64,000 bases of DNA from Breviolum minutum Mf 1.05b.01 (GCA_000507305.1 DF240473.1:32793-96792); one strand, 5' to 3'; positions 1 to 11,971 are shown, counted from the stretch's first letter. The notes: generated by a model not told the origin, from the sequence alone. A program made the numbers and translations.

Positions 1-438
1 CACTTTATTTACTACCTCTTTACCAATCACTACTGTACTAGTACATTACGTGACCCACTTCCCCCACTAAGTTTTTCATTTTCGTTGTATAGTCGTCATT
101 TTAGACAGGCTTCATTTTTCCATGTCTTGTTTTGGGGAAGCTGCGGGGAACAACGGAGAACTCAGGCCAGTTGAGCGCAAGGCATAGAGGCGCGTGGTCT
201 GAGTTGGATGCCTGATGTCAATTTGTGCTTTTGTTGTTTGATGTTTTTGGCAATAGACAGTAGTCATATCTCAATTGGTTTCAATTGGGAATTGGTTGTA
301 GGGAATTGATTGCAAACAAACTGCAATTGATAAATTGTCGGAGGGAAAGCATGGGAACCAGAGAAATCGAGTTTCCAGCGCAGATGTAGCACCTTCTTCA
401 TAATCATAATATATATACACGTTAGAGTCCATCTACAG

Positions 439-597
439 TACAGATTTATCAGTGTATCTCTTGGAGGTTTCACCATCCAGCTCTTTGTGAAAGGGTTCCC
501 CGTACACTGTTGTGCAGGTTGTCTCCTTGTGCTTGGGAAAGACCAAGATGAAGCAAAGGTCACCGACACGGGCCTCGCAAGAGCGGGCCATTTTTGA
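439..597 (+). CDS. Exon of unrecognised protein
   Basis: The + frame is open from before position 400 to the stop at 595-597, and reads as ordinary protein (segments SLGGFTIQLFVKGF and GKDQDEAKVTDTGLARAG). The start given follows the AG of the acceptor ATCTACAG. A GT donor after GCAAAG (near 559) would end the exon before the stop. No family recognised. A 101-codon minus-strand ORF over the same stretch looks like a shadow. Confidence 0.45.
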   Translation, partial: YRFISVSLGGFTIQLFVKGFPVHCCAGCLLVLGKDQDEAKVTDTGLARAGHF

Positions 598-2430
598 GTC
601 GAACACTGGTCAAGTTACAACAAAGATCACTGAATATCTTTGACGATTGCATACGTTTGCTTGATTGTATATTTGAGAGACAAATTCTACAGTAGTTTTG
701 TGATGTGTTGTGCCACTTTCAACAACTTTGATGTCATCTTGAATCTCTCCCGTAAAGTCAAAGGTTTTGAAGTCATGGAAGTTTTTGTGCCCAGACTTTC
801 CAGGATCTCAAAATGGAGTTTCTTTCCCTGCAGTTCTATGCGGGGAAGATATGGACATACCATGAAATATGAAATATCAAAATATAGACATCTCTTGTGA
901 CATTGTTTGACTTCAAGATAAGAAAAAACCTTTTCAGAGCTTTTCCATACCCTTTTACACCGCCAGATTTCAAAGATCAGCAGTAGGCATTTGGAGGTTT
1001 TGTCTTTTGATTGGGACTGTGCGGTGTAGTGGGTAAGCTCCGGGTTTTGACGACTCGGGCACCGGTCAAATGCACCATGGCCCGCGCCACAAGATGCGGT
1101 TGCATGAATTGCACGATTATTTTTATTTGGTCTTGGATGAGCACCACAAAAAATTGAACACTGATTGTAACATAACTTGATCCATTTCTTCAAGCCTCTC
1201 TTGCAAGTGGTGATCTCTCCTCTAAACCAGCTTAATGAATCAAAAGAGCTCGGACCGCTTTTCCATCTAAAAGAACATAGCTTACCTGGGAAATGGAAGA
1301 GCCCAACCTTACACAAAAATGCACTTGAAAAGGTCTCTCCTTATCAGCCACCGTCTTCAAGGATCAGCTAGAGTCATCAGCAACCGCCAAGACTTGTTTC
1401 GGTTCATTTCATTCTTACCAGGTGTCGAAGTTTAGAGCTCAGAAATATTTGGTGGTATCTCATAACTTCCAGTGACCCTGTATGGGCCCACCCTCCATGT
1501 TGAACGACGGGAAGGCTTCAGCTCTGCGATGTACTCTGCGATGTATCATATCGTCAGTCAAGCCGCCGCAGACCGTGGTGAAAAGTGTTTGATATAACGA
1601 ACTGTGTTTGCGTTCAACTACTATGAGTGCATGACTGACCTCTCATCATCACAGACCTCATCAAACAACTTGACTGATTCTCGCTTGATTGGCATTGTGA
1701 CATCATGTGACAAGGATCCCAACATTCGGAGCAAGCAGGCCGCGGGCCACAATCCGCTGCAACTTTTGGCTCAGCATCGGGCTACATTCAACTGATGGTG
1801 CTTGGCCAATCACACACTTGCACACTTGCACACTTGCACACTCACACAAACGCACACACACACACACAAACCAACAAACCAACAAACCAACAAACCAACA
1901 AACCAACAAACCCACACACACACACACACAAACCACAAATCCTACATTCAACTGATGGCCAATAACACACTTGCACACGCACACGAACAATTTTCAGCAT
2001 CTTTTTGACCGGGAACTAACATATCCCTGAACTTCCTCGACTGTAAAATAAACCGTCTTTGTAGAACCACTGTTTTTTGCCCTCTAGCCCCTGTTTTTTG
2101 CCACTTCTGAACTGTGATTTATTGATCAGTCTCATAGCCAGCCATATCGCCAAATCAGCTGCAGCCAATTGCATAGGCGCCAGCCAGCAAATAATCAGCT
2201 ACCCGCCAATCTAGCCAACCAGCTACCTCATAACTAGCACATAGGAATCCCAGCCTAGATACTTAGCGCAATCCCATTTATAGGCAGTCAATCATATAAT
2301 TACCCAGCCACAATCAACCTCCTAATTACCTATACGTATCCAATACCCTAAGAAGCCAGCCAATCAACCACCGAACTTATTTATTTAAATCTACATTATT
2401 ATTTCAAACTTTGGGAGTGCCTATTTTAAG
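598..2430. other. Gene-poor stretch, no supported exon
   Basis: Apart from the CA-rich repeat block at 1782-1985, I see nothing I can defend here. A minus-strand ORF of 209 codons (687-1316) is long but has no family match or protein-like composition that I recognise. Small open pieces on + near 1040-1120 and 1710-1790 are possible exons, but lack a partner exon with matching phase. Confidence 0.4.
1782..1985. repeat. CA-rich compound simple repeat inside a direct repeat
   Basis: Units of CACACTTG, then (CA)n, then about five ACCAACAA-type units, then (CA)n again. The block is flanked by two copies of CTACATTCAACTGATGG (from 1782 and from 1942), each followed by a run of CACACTTGCACAC. The long open frames here on both strands follow from the period-4/8 repeat and are not genes. 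Confidence 0.85.
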
Positions 2431-2711
2431 CGATGGAGTTTGTTGTGGCATTGCAACTCGCTGTTGGGGGCCTTGTCCAGTGTAAGTTGTTTTGGAGACG
2501 CCCCACATGGACATGCCATCAATCCTCCTAAGGCACAAGCGCTCGAAGAGTTTTGGCCAGAAGAGCGCGAGGTGAGAACCTCGCCTTTTTCAAAAAACCC
2601 TTGATGAAAATGGGCCATTTCTCGTAGTGCCCTTCCGCTCGATTCTTTGTTTTCTCGCAGGTGGCCGAAAAAACGGTCAACGGCCCGCGCCTAAATTGTT
2701 TCGTTTTGTAG
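2431..2711 (+). CDS. Two exons of an acidic protein (2431-2571, 2661-2711)
   Basis: Exon 2431-2571 is 47 codons, beginning after the acceptor TATTTTAAG and including GDAPHGHAINPPKAQALEEF and then WPEERE. It ends at a strong GT donor (GAG|GTGAGA). The next exon starts after TTCTCGCAG in the same phase (VAEKTVNGPRLN) and runs to a stop at 2709-2711, although a GC donor earlier in it is possible. The 89-nt intron has GAG|GTG at its start and CAG|GTG at its end. Family not recognised. The phase-0 borders match the exons at 4035-7100, so it may be the upstream part of the same gene. Confidence 0.6.
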
Positions 2712-3667
2712 CTGTTTACGGGTAAGGTAGCTCGATGGAATGTTCTGCGAAACGCCTGTCCAACGCCAAGGGTGGTGGCAAATCCTCAAGAATCTCACGA
2801 ATGCGCCTTGATTGCATCATCGTGAATCATGGTGCGTCTTTGTTTCATGCAGTACTGGATCGGTGACTTATGTTTGGTACTTGTATGAGTTTGCATGGGG
2901 GCAGGGGCCTAGTAGATGCTAGTAAGCTGCTACGGTAGTAGTATTCCCAAGACACCCCACGGCTTTCTGTCGCAACCGTTGTGGTTAGTTTCAGGGGGGG
3001 TAGGGGAGCGAATGGGCAACATGGGGGGGTTTGAGCACCAAACAGCTACGCCACTTATAGGGCGTATAGGGGGTATAACCCTTTTTACCCATCTTTTTTC
3101 GGCCATTTACAGAGGTTGTAGCTCCATTTATAACTGGTGGGGGTCCACCTTGTAAAGTTGGCATCAAATTTCTTGAGATTTTGACAGGATCTGCAGGCAT
3201 CAAATTTTGAGAGCTTGATAAACTAGAGCTTTGAAGATGATCCCAGGAGTTGGAAAATTTATCGCCTGTGTACATGGGATTTTACATATTGATGATATTT
3301 GAAATATGTCAAAAATTAGTGGATTTCCAATTGATTTTCCATGTATTTCCAATCCTGGCATGATCTTCTTTGTGAATGCGACACTTTTATTGACAGATTT
3401 TACGATAGATTCACGTAAAAGAACTGGGGTGGTTAAGTTGGGACCAGAAAAGAGGTTGGATTCTTGGATGATTCCTAATTGAAATGAATTGCAGATGTTT
3501 GGGACCGGGCAAAGTGATACAAAACTGGAATCAATGACTCAGCAACAGGGTATATATATATATATGTTTACTATATACGCGTATGCGGCATATATACTAT
3601 TATACATAAAGACGTGGCGAATTTGAGCCCTTTGAAATCATCCTGAAATATGGAAATAAGCCTGAAC
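2712..3667. other. No supported gene
   Basis: No exon with acceptable splice sites was found. The stretch includes G-rich and AT-rich low-complexity DNA around 2990-3070 and 3551-3605. Confidence 0.4.
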
Positions 3668-3810
3668 TAAAGCACTTGCCGGGTTACCTTATTAACCAGA
3701 GCCGATGGATGGGAGGTTTTTCTGGTCTGTTTCTATTGTTGGCGAGATCCCCAAGTGACAATGCCTTTCATAGGAAACTCTTAGGATGGTGCCCCAACAA
3801 GAGCGATTAA
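3668..3810. repeat. Dispersed repeat, copy 1 (copy 2 at 8281-8405)
   Basis: The two copies share long runs such as AAAGCACTTGCCGGGTTACC and CCTTTCATAGGAAACTCTTA, with about 20-30 nt missing from copy 2. No coding content is evident. Confidence 0.75.
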
Positions 3811-3811
3811 G

Positions 3812-4010
3812 GCGCCAGATGCTGTCGCAGATGAGGCAGCTGCAAGAGTTGTCAAGAGTCCACGGAAGAGTTTATGTTTTTTTTATTCATGAGGCATGAT
3901 TGAGAGTTGCTTTGTGATGAATCTGAAGCAAGCCGTTGCTCTTTAGAACGAAATTTCAGAATAAGCTTCATGGTATCCACTGGACATAATTATTATACAG
4001 TGATTTTTGT
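3812..4010 (+). pseudogene. Exon cassette LLCDESEA, copy 1, broken
   Basis: One of four copies (also 7200-7410, 16930-17100, 25305-25510) of a coding-like segment with the core LLCDESEA. Here the frame is interrupted: a stop and a short deletion lie between the upstream DEAAARV.KSPRK part and the LLCDESEA part. Most likely a decayed duplicate. Confidence 0.55.
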
Positions 4011-4034
4011 GTTGGCAGTGAGCTCCATTGCCAG

Positions 4035-7000
4035 GAACCCGCTTCGCCCGACGTTGCAGAAGCTGAAGCACCAGCCGCCCCTAGACATGAAATGTGTCTT
4101 GGCTGTTCCTGAGGAGAAAACAATTGTAAAGCACATGTATACCCAGAATGATGATGGCGGTGCTTCTCATGTCGCAGCCTGTATGTGGCTCCGCTCCAAA
4201 TAAAAATAAGACTCAAGCCGTTCACATGCAAATTTCGCCATGGAAACCTAAGATAGGCCATATCCATAAGGGTCACCACTTTCAAAGCTTTTCAGCCTGA
4301 GGTCATCTTCAACTGAGATGCCCATGCCTACAGAATTGCTATCTCCAACAAGCATTGGTGATGAGGCCACTTGCCACTGAATGAATGGGGGATACCCACG
4401 CAACCAAAAGATATACAACGAAATGAGGTAGTGTGTGAAAAAGGATGAGTTGCACACAAGGCGTGAAAACAAGGTAGTACAAGTTTGGACAATCCCTGTT
4501 TAAAACATATTTCTCGCAAAGGAGAAATCACTCATGTTTACTTTTGCCACCAATAATTCTCAATTTTTGAAATTGAAAGCATCAACCACTTGTGTAGATG
4601 TGTCTTTTCTTCGATATTCCGTATTGCAACCGAAAAAAAAGACACCACCGGCGAATCTTGGGTGAAGATTGGCAGCTTTCGGGTGTTTTTTTTGTCGTTG
4701 GGTGGTAGGACTTCGAAGATGAGACCAGCGTCCCCACCGAGCTGGGCGTGACAGAGGCGGGGAGTTGGCAATCAATGGGGGGTTGGATCGGTTGGAGGTG
4801 GTAGTGTATGGCTTTTATGTTGGCTTACTAAAATAAGGGGCTTATTAACCATTGGTTTCCCTTTAATAAGGCCTTATTCGTCCCTTATTTCTGGGGGGGT
4901 CCGTTAGGGGGGGTAGGTTGACCATCCATGATATATGTGCTGGTGACGATAAACTCTCATTTCTTCCCTGTGTTAAAGGATGGTCATCAACTTTAATGGT
5001 AGGGGGTAATGTACCCATTAGAAGGATTCCCCGTTAGGGGGGGGATGAGCACATATTGCTATATATAATTATGTATAAATGGATCATCTGGATCATACAG
5101 TTCAAAGTTATTAAAAGTAGTACCCTTGGTTTTGAGACTTATCAGTAGAAGGTGAGGTGCAATCTTGTACCATATCTACATGAAGCTTATCTGAAAAAGG
5201 GTTCCATGAAACTCAGGAGGCCGGCACAAATATCGAATAAACCCTCCAACATCAACCCACCAAACCTTCCAACGTTCAACCCATCCTGGATTTTCATACT
5301 ACCCAAATCAACCACCTCGGAAATGCAAAGCTCCGCTCTGGCCAGGCCCCAGTTTTTCCACCGTTGCAAGGGGAGCGACCCTCATCACCAACGGAAGTCA
5401 TGGAGGATCAACTGACCGTGGAGGCGCGGTTTCGATGACGATGCGTTTGGACAAAATTTGTATTGAATTTGTACCAAAACAAAAATCCCGGGGTTTTGGA
5501 TAGGGTTAGAGATTGATTGAAAGGAGTAAGATGGAGTAAGATTGAGGCAGGATTCTTAGCTTGCATTTTATCTTTTTGGTTTGGTTGATGATTGGAGTAG
5601 ATTCACTTCGATGTGTTGTCCCTTTGGAGCCATGGGAGTCATGGCCAGGACACAATACACCATCCCTAATAGGAAAGGGCCTTTGCAAAAGGTTTTATTT
5701 ATTAACCAGTAGCTATGTGTAGTTTCATTAGTTTTCTATATGATAGATGTCGTTGGAGTGGAACTATCATAGCCACTTTGAGCTGGAAAATCTCTATTGG
5801 CTCTTTGGAGTGGTGGTTGATGACCACAGCAGTGGTCGGAAAATCGCAAGGCTCCAACCATGTTGCATCCACTGCCTGAGGCACACATCAGTGTTTTTTT
5901 TCAGTTGTGGTATAGATGAGATCAGAATATCTACTGACCTTGTTGATTGGGAGCCTTTGGTAAAGGTTTCAAAATCACACTTGAAATAGGACTGTGGTCG
6001 CCATTGCGATGCAAAGATGTTTTCTTCCCTAGAGAAAAACACCTTCAGAGATTTTTGAACATGCCTTGTTCCCTCGGATAAGAATCTTGGAGGCTTATCT
6101 AGATGGATTAGCAATGAAACACGTACACCACCTTCTGGAGGACTTGTTACATTTGAGCTTACCATGTTTTGTTGCTTACCATGTTTTGTTGCTTGTCACA
6201 TCAATCCTTATCTTCTTGGTACTTTTGGGGAATCGACTCGAAGCCAGTTCGTTTCCGTACGCCTTCGTTCGGGGGCAGGTTCAGGGCCCCCAATAGTCAT
6301 TTACATTCATTTACCACATATCATGGATCCACACATCCATTATGGATCCATTAGAACTTCTAGCAATATCTAGATGTCCCTACTTTTCTGATAGGTTGAG
6401 TTTCGTGAAGTGTCTTCACGCCACCTGACCCGATTTGCTTCAACTTGAGATGCCTGAAAAAATCAATCCCATCGGGTAGAGTCAAAAAGAGAGGTAGTAC
6501 AACTGACGACTACTTTCAAAATACTACAACTGAATTCAAAATACGACAACTAAACTCACCTCACCCTAACAGCTATCGTTTTACTGCCATCTCGAGTCAA
6601 AAACATCAAGGATTGATATACCCATTGGTGATGAGGGATTCACCATTTGGAATGATTGGAAACCTGACATCTAAAGCGTTTTTTGATCTTTGTCGGCAAT
6701 TTGCTAGTGGGCTATTGATGCTCACTTGTCACCTTGCAATAAGTTCAAGGGTTGAGGCGTTGGAAGGTCTAGCAACTTAAGGTCATGATATCAAGTACCA
6801 TTTCTTTTTATCCTTTGTTCTATTTAGACTAAATTGCTAAGAGCTCACACATGCTCACACTTTTTCAACTGGTTGTCCATTCTGTGAGTTCTTGGGTTTG
6901 TCGTGTGAACATGTGAGAATATGCCCCCGGAGACTTGTGAAGATTGGTTATAGTTATTATTAAATTATTCTGCAGTGACGTTTGTTGGTGAAGTCTCAAC

Positions 7001-7100
7001 TAACTCAACTTGACGTTTGATTACATTGCGACATTTCCAGGCACCCGCGGCTGAAGATGTCGCAGAAGCTGCAGCACCAACTGAGCAAGCTGCTACAGAT
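4035..7100 (+). CDS. Acidic Ala/Pro/Glu-rich exons (4035-4088, 4709-4756, 5346-5423, 7041-7100)
   Basis: Four exon candidates, all starting and ending between codons. 4035-4088 reads EPASPDVAEAEAPAAPRH. 4709-4756 reads DFEDETSVPTELGVTE. 5346-5423 has APVFPPLQGE and EDQLTVE. 7041-7100 reads APAAEDVAEAAAPTEQAATD. The first and last are clear paralogues, and both are followed by the same sequence (GAAATGTGTC, GAGATGTGTC), which implies a GA donor in both. The second and third end GAG|GCG (GC donors). The composition predicts a disordered or helical acidic linker. No enzyme family is recognised. Joined in order the frame stays open, but whether further exons lie between is unknown. Confidence 0.5.
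6150..6975. repeat. Segmental duplicate, copy 1 (copy 2 at 12468-13255)
   Basis: The two ~0.8-kb blocks align from TGAGCTTACCATGTTTTGTT to the TATTATTAAATTATT end. They differ by point changes and by two insertions: 115 bp in copy 1 (6489-6603) and about 64 bp in copy 2 (12577-12640). Both keep a 55-60 codon open frame (core MRDSPFGMIGNLTS), but its amino acids differ at many places, so coding is doubtful. Confidence 0.85.
6479..6603. mobile_element. 115-bp insertion flanked by 10-bp direct repeat
   Basis: Relative to the duplicate near 12830, copy 1 has an extra 115 bp. GAGTCAAAAA stands at 6479-6488 and again at 6594-6603. This looks like a target-site duplication around a short non-autonomous element, but loss from the other copy by recombination between the two repeats explains it equally well. 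No terminal inverted repeat is obvious. Confidence 0.5.
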
Positions 7101-7199
7101 GAGATGTGTCTTGGCTGTTTTTGGGTGTTGCGGGAAGACAAGTGTCAGGTCAGTGATAATGCATGAGAATGCCAGGCAGTTGCTGCTTGAAACATTTTG

Positions 7200-7410
7200 A
7201 AACCATGAAAGCACTGGCTGCGCATGGCTGCGATCCCTGAGGCAAGCTGAAGTTGCGATTCAAGCGGATGAGGCAGCTGCAAGAGTTATCAAGAGTCCAC
7301 GGAAGTTTTATGCTCGCTTTTTTCATGATGGGGCATGATTGAGAAGTTGCTTTGTGATGAATCTGAAGCAAGACGCTGCTCTTTCTGGAATGGAATTTTC
7401 AAAGTAAGAC
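7200..7410 (+). pseudogene. Exon cassette LLCDESEA, copy 2
   Basis: An open frame includes AEVAIQADEAAARVIKSPRK. A second frame further on carries WGMIEKLLCDESEARRCSFW and ends near the sequence TTCAAAGTAAG, which resembles a GT donor. The two parts are in different frames without a convincing splice, so the copy is either two exons or decayed. Confidence 0.4.
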
Positions 7411-7654
7411 ATTATCAACCTACGGTAGCAATTTCTATCCGTTTAGGTGTCAGGATACTCAGTTGGAATGGGGACGCACCCCAATGTGGTAAATACCATC
7501 CCTGGTAATGATGATTAAGGGGACAGCATTTCCAATATGACATTTGCAGTTTGCCTCTCATTATTTCAGTACGCTAACCAGGTGGTGCAGGGCGGGCAAC
7601 ATCCCAAGAGTGTCTGTATGTCTATGTTTTTTGAATATGATGTCCAGTCCCAGC

Positions 7655-8165
7655 AAATCAAATAACATTGTTAGTGTTTTTCTTGTGACTTTGGGCTACT
7701 TTCTGTCACATCTTTGACTTGCAAAGAATGGCCATCAACATCATTGGAAAAAAAGAGTAAGAGACAAGATTGATCCCCACTTTATCCACTTCTTCCTATA
7801 GTTCAATTCCTTTCACAAGATTTGTTGTTTTTTCATGTGGCAGTTGGGTTTCCTAGTATATTTTTTCCTTACAAATGCTGAATCCACATATCTCATACCC
7901 TGAAAACTAATACATCCCCTGAAAATTGATGCTTGGGTCCGATGAAAGTTCCATTTAAATCCATTTAAAATGGTCCCTTTTCATGGGACATTCGTTCATT
8001 TTCATGGGACTTAGATCTACCAAAAGCCATCCCAAGTCGATCCCAACCTTTTGCGTGCGAAGGATGAGCATCAAGTCGATCCCTTCGAAGAGGAGGTGCC
8101 ACAAAAAAAGCAGTGGAAAAGTGAAAGGCCCTCTCTCTGAGCACACCATTTTTTTTGAATTAAGA
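7655..8165. repeat. Segmental duplicate, copy 1 (copy 2 at 24848-25300)
   Basis: Over 450 bp the two copies match apart from short indels, from TTGTTAGTGTTTTT to the run before GAATTAAGATG. At the 3' part both encode an acidic stretch starting KDE, but the frames diverge and copy 1 carries an extra in-frame duplication around ATCAAGTCGATCCC. Confidence 0.8.
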
Positions 8166-8280
8166 TGTTTTTGAATTGAAGGATTGAATCAACATAGACC
8201 TTTTGTTACAAATTCAGGAAACTTAAGATATTTGGGATTTGGTTACCTGAAACTCGTGGCTGGCCAAGAACTGTTCAAAA

Positions 8281-8405
8281 AAGGGCTGAACTAAAGCACT
8301 TGCCGGGTTACCTTATTATGGTCTGTTTCTATTATTGTTGGCGAGATCCCTAAATGACAATGCCTTTCATAGGAAACTCTTAGGATGGTGCACCAACAAG
8401 ACCAT
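8281..8405. repeat. Dispersed repeat, copy 2 (copy 1 at 3668-3810)
   Basis: Shorter copy of the block described at 3668, ending in CCAACAAGA. Nothing else was supported between 8406 and 8915. Confidence 0.7.
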
Positions 8406-8915
8406 TCCCAAACCGCGAACTTACTATTTATTTATTCGAGGCATGTATATGGATTCAGATATTTTCCTTTTCTTTCTCTTTCAGCAAAGGGCATGTGTCT
8501 TGTTGGGTCTATAGAACCCACAGACGTTAGGTAGGACCAGGTAGGAGGCACCCTAGTTGATTGTTGTCTGATTTCTTATGTATATATACGTAATTCATTA
8601 TTCTTCATAACTCTTTCATCATGTTTTTCGATTGGTCTTGGATAGTTTGGGTTTCAGAAAACGACCTTAGAGATTTTGCGTTGGGCTTTTTGGCTCGGTT
8701 TCCAGTCAGGTTCCAAGGGTCGGCAGCGATGTTTTTTGGAACGCGCGCAAACAAAATCAAAACAACAGTAGGCTCAGCATCCCCCGAGGGGGCCCTATAG
8801 CTCTTGACTCATTTATTGTTATTATTATTATCATTGTGTGTTCTCTTACAGTATGCAAATATCTATTGCTTGTATTGAATTCTTCCTCTTTATCTTCATT
8901 TGGTTTGCTTTCAAG

Positions 8916-9617
8916 ATTCGAAGATCTGAAGGATGAAGAGGAGTCCGTGGAAATACATGGTGAGGCCATTGCCTGCCCACAGCTCTTTCAGCATGTTGGA
9001 CAGGTGAAAACTTATCAAACCTTTTTCTTTGGGAGAAAGCAGAAAAGCAGAAAAGCGGTAAGCAATGTGCAGAGTGATGCAGGTTGGAACTGCAAAGAGC
9101 CTCGATGCAGAGATGGCGGCGCGTTTCGAGGCAAAGTTTGAGTTCTGTCGGCCCTTCTCTGCTTTCAAATCACAGTTGACAAGCTGACGTCTTGGTGGGT
9201 ACAAAGTGTATGCAAATGTAATGTTGCCATATTGTCTATTTCAATTTCCAGGCCCGCGAGACCTTGATTCAAGCGGCTCAGAGTGGCGCATTGTTGGCCG
9301 CTCTGCGCGCAGCCACTGCTAAAGCCAAGGCTGGTGCTGTCTCCCAAAGTGGCAGAGCAAAATCAGACCAATGGAAGGACTCTCATGCAGTCATCATGTA
9401 CTTGACCTGTACTATCCAAATGCAAAAAATGCAACTTGATTTCAAGATGACGGAATCCAGACTTTTGGATGCACTCACAGTTTTGGAGCAGGGCTTCAAT
9501 ATATCCCATTCCAAGACTAGGGAAACACTCATCAGCACTCTGAAGGGATATGATGCTTTACGTGCAAACTATGTGCAACATACGGCTCTCTTGAAAGAAT
9601 CAGCAACAATAGTAAAG
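8916..9617 (+). CDS. Helical-repeat protein, upstream exons (8916-9003, 9083-9130, 9252-9617)
   Basis: The first exon reads FEDLKDEEESVEIHGEA and later LFQHVGQ, then a GT donor. The second reads VGTAKSLDAEMAARFE and ends GAG|GC. The third begins ARETLIQAAQSGALLAALRA and stays open for 122 codons to a GT donor at GTAAAG|GTAAAA. It contains a second similar start, TRETLISTLKGYDAL, which supports coding. A shorter version ending at 9329 (GC donor) is possible. All borders are between codons. The ARETLIQAAQ unit is related to ARDTLLKAAR in the triplicated exons just downstream, so these belong to one gene. Predicted alpha-helical and charged; function unknown. Confidence 0.6.
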
Positions 9618-9790
9618 GTAAAACCCATCTCCTTTTGCAGTAAGAGAACGTAACAAAAAATGGTCAGATATTCCTCTAACCAGCATCTCCATCCATCACC
9701 ACTGGACACCATGACGCGGAAAAGTACCAAGAACCCAGACAATGAAGTCTCAACGCCATTCTGCGGGCATTTGATTCTTTTTTTGAAAAA

Positions 9791-11424
9791 GCACAGGCAG
9801 CGCCGGTTGAGGAAGATGCGAAGCCAGCCGATGTGGAATCCTTGCGCCGTAAGGCGTGAACGGATGATGGAATGCCCATGTGGCCCGTGTACTATACGTA
9901 GGTTCATGTGATCAATACGCATTTCACATTATTAATTTGCCTGTCTTTTGGATAGCAATATGTTGCAACGACATACGTTCACAATGAGCAAGATAAGAGA
10001 TGATGAGAGTACATGAGGCGCGGGACACGCTGCTCAAAGCTGCGCGCGATGGCCGCTTGGCATCCGCTTTCAAGGAGATGCGCCAGGCAGGATTGAAGGT
10101 TGAAAATGACAGCGAGCAATGGAGTTCCGTCGATCAGTCAGATACCTGCGAAATTGTGCAAGATATTTTCAGACAAAAATTGGCTTGGAATCTCTAATAA
10201 GTTTGCGTAAGTTTATATGTATTTTGAAACAGTCTTGTGTCATTTTACTTCCTGCATGACCTGACCTTGTTGAAGTTGTTGAAGCGGATTGAAGTTTGAA
10301 AATCTAGTGTCCTACTTGTTTGAAGAGGGCAGCTTTGGGTGCAGCACGGGCAATAATGAACAACAGTGCTGTTGGGAAAAAGCACAGGCAGCGCCGGTTG
10401 AGGAAGATGCGAAGCCAGCCCATGTGGAATCCTTGCGCCGTGAGGCTTGAACGGATGATGGAATGCCCATGTGGCCCGTGTACTATACGTAGGTTCATGT
10501 GATCAATATGCATTTCACATTATTAATTTGCCTGTCTTTTGGATAGTATATAACATGTTGCAACGACATACGTTCACAATGAGCAAGATAAGAGATGATG
10601 AGAGTACATGAGGCACGGGACACGCTGCTCAAAGCTGCGCGCGATGGCCGCTTGGCATCCGCTTTCAAGGAGATGCGCCAGGCAGGATTGAAGGTTGAAA
10701 ATGACTGTGAGCAATGGAGTTCTGTCAATCAGTCAGATACCTCCGAAATTGTGCAAGATATTTTCAGACAAAAATTGGCTTGGAATCTCTAATAAGTTTA
10801 CGTAAGTTTATATGTATTTTGAAACAGTCTTGTGTCATTTTACTTCCTGCATGATCTGACCTTGTTGAAGTTGTTGAAGCGGATTGAAGTTTGAAGATCT
10901 AGTGTCCTACTTGTTTGAAGAGGGCAGCTTTGGGTGCAGCACGGGCAATAATGAACAACAGTGCTGTTGGGAAAAAGCACAGGCAGCGCCAGTTGAGCAA
11001 GATGCGAAGCCAGCCCATGTGGAATCCTTGCGCCGTGAGGCTTGAACGGATGATGGAATGCCCATGTGGCCCGTGTACTATACGTAGGTTCATGTGATCA
11101 ATATGCATTTCACATTATTAATTTGCCTGTCTTTTGGATAGTATATAACATGTTGCAACGACATACGTTCACAATGAGGAAGATAAGAGATGATGAGAGT
11201 ACTTGAGGCGCGGGACACGCTGCGCAAAGCTGCGCGCGATGGCCGCTTGGCATCCGCTTTCAAGGAGATGCGCCAGGCAGGATTGAAGGTTGAAAATGAC
11301 TGTGAGCAATGGAGTTCTGTCAATCAGTCAGATACCTCCGAAATTGTGCAAGATATTTTCAGACAAAAATTGGCTTGGAATCTCTAATAAGTTTACGTAA
11401 GTTCATATGAATTTTGAAACAGTC
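9791..11424. repeat. Tandem triplication, period ~595 bp
   Basis: Units begin near 9791, 10382 and 10977 (spacing 591 and 595 bp) and are almost identical, exons and introns alike. Copies 2 and 3 are closer to each other than to copy 1. Similarity stops near 11424, where the third copy runs into unrelated DNA. Confidence 0.9.
9797..11276 (+). CDS. Triplicated exon pair of helical-repeat protein
   Basis: Six exons form three copies of a pair: 9797-9853 and 10018-10086; 10388-10444 and 10613-10681; 10983-11039 and 11208-11276. The first of each pair is 57 nt (AAPVEEDAKPADVESLRR plus K or E), the second 69 nt (ARDTLLKAARDGRLASAFKE plus MRQ), so each pair adds 42 residues without touching the frame. 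Donors are GC throughout (GAG|GCTTGA, CAG|GCAGGA), and acceptors give GAG|GCG and CAG|GCAGC, so donor and acceptor share bases. The separate short ORFs starting with ATG here run across these donors into intron and are not proteins. Function unknown; a charged helical solenoid or coiled rod is likely. Confidence 0.75.
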
Positions 11425-11429
11425 GGGGA

Positions 11430-11850
11430 GGGCACTATATTGTATGGACAGGAAAAAAACAATGATTTGCATGATTTGGGGAATCTCAAAAGAGTAGACA
11501 CAAAATTTCAGCAACTCAAGTTGGAATCATGCCGGTCTTAAAGTAGTTTCAGAAAAGAGGATCCTGGTTTACCAAAAGTTTATTTAAAACCCAGATGATT
11601 CTCGAGAACTCATGACTTCGGATTCCAAAAATGTGGACACTGTTCTTTTTTGAACTCAAGATGGAGCGGAAACGGTTTTCAAGCGGTTTGAGAAGACAAG
11701 ACCCGGGTCCATGAGCAAAACGGTTGATATCCCAAATGATTCTTCAGAACTCATGATTTCAGACTCCAAAAATTTAGACACTGTATTTTCTTAATTCAAG
11801 ATGGAACAGAGTCGGTTTGAAGCAGTTTCCTAATTTTAAACATGTTTAAA
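11430..11850. repeat. Degenerate tandem repeat in gene-poor DNA
   Basis: Blocks near 11607-11690 and 11745-11825 share the order TCATGA-TTC, GA-TCCAAAAAT, ACACTGT and AACTCAAGATGGA; a weaker third block lies at 11493-11560. Spacing is about 130 bp. No coding sequence seen. Confidence 0.55.
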
Positions 11851-11971
11851 TTAGGGGGTTGGTCTGAGACTTGAGACTGTTTGAGTCTAAACATTTGAAA
11901 ATGGTTGAGTCTGAAGCGACATCTTCCCGAAATCCTTGGATATTCAGTTCTGAAGATCCCATTGTGCATAG

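Noticed and set aside
687..1316. 209-codon minus-strand ORF
   Set aside because: Composition is not protein-like and no partner exon was found; treated as chance.
1755..1775. Possible relic of the dinoflagellate spliced leader (CTTTTGGCTCAGC); similar partial hits near 26930 and 36165
   Set aside because: Matches cover only about 10-12 of 22 bases of the known leader and lack the CCGTAGCC start next to them. Too weak to call.
10000..11387. Three 65-codon ORFs starting MMRV and three minus-strand ORFs of 69-77 codons
   Set aside because: The + ORFs run through the GC donor into intron; the minus ones are shadows of the same triplication.
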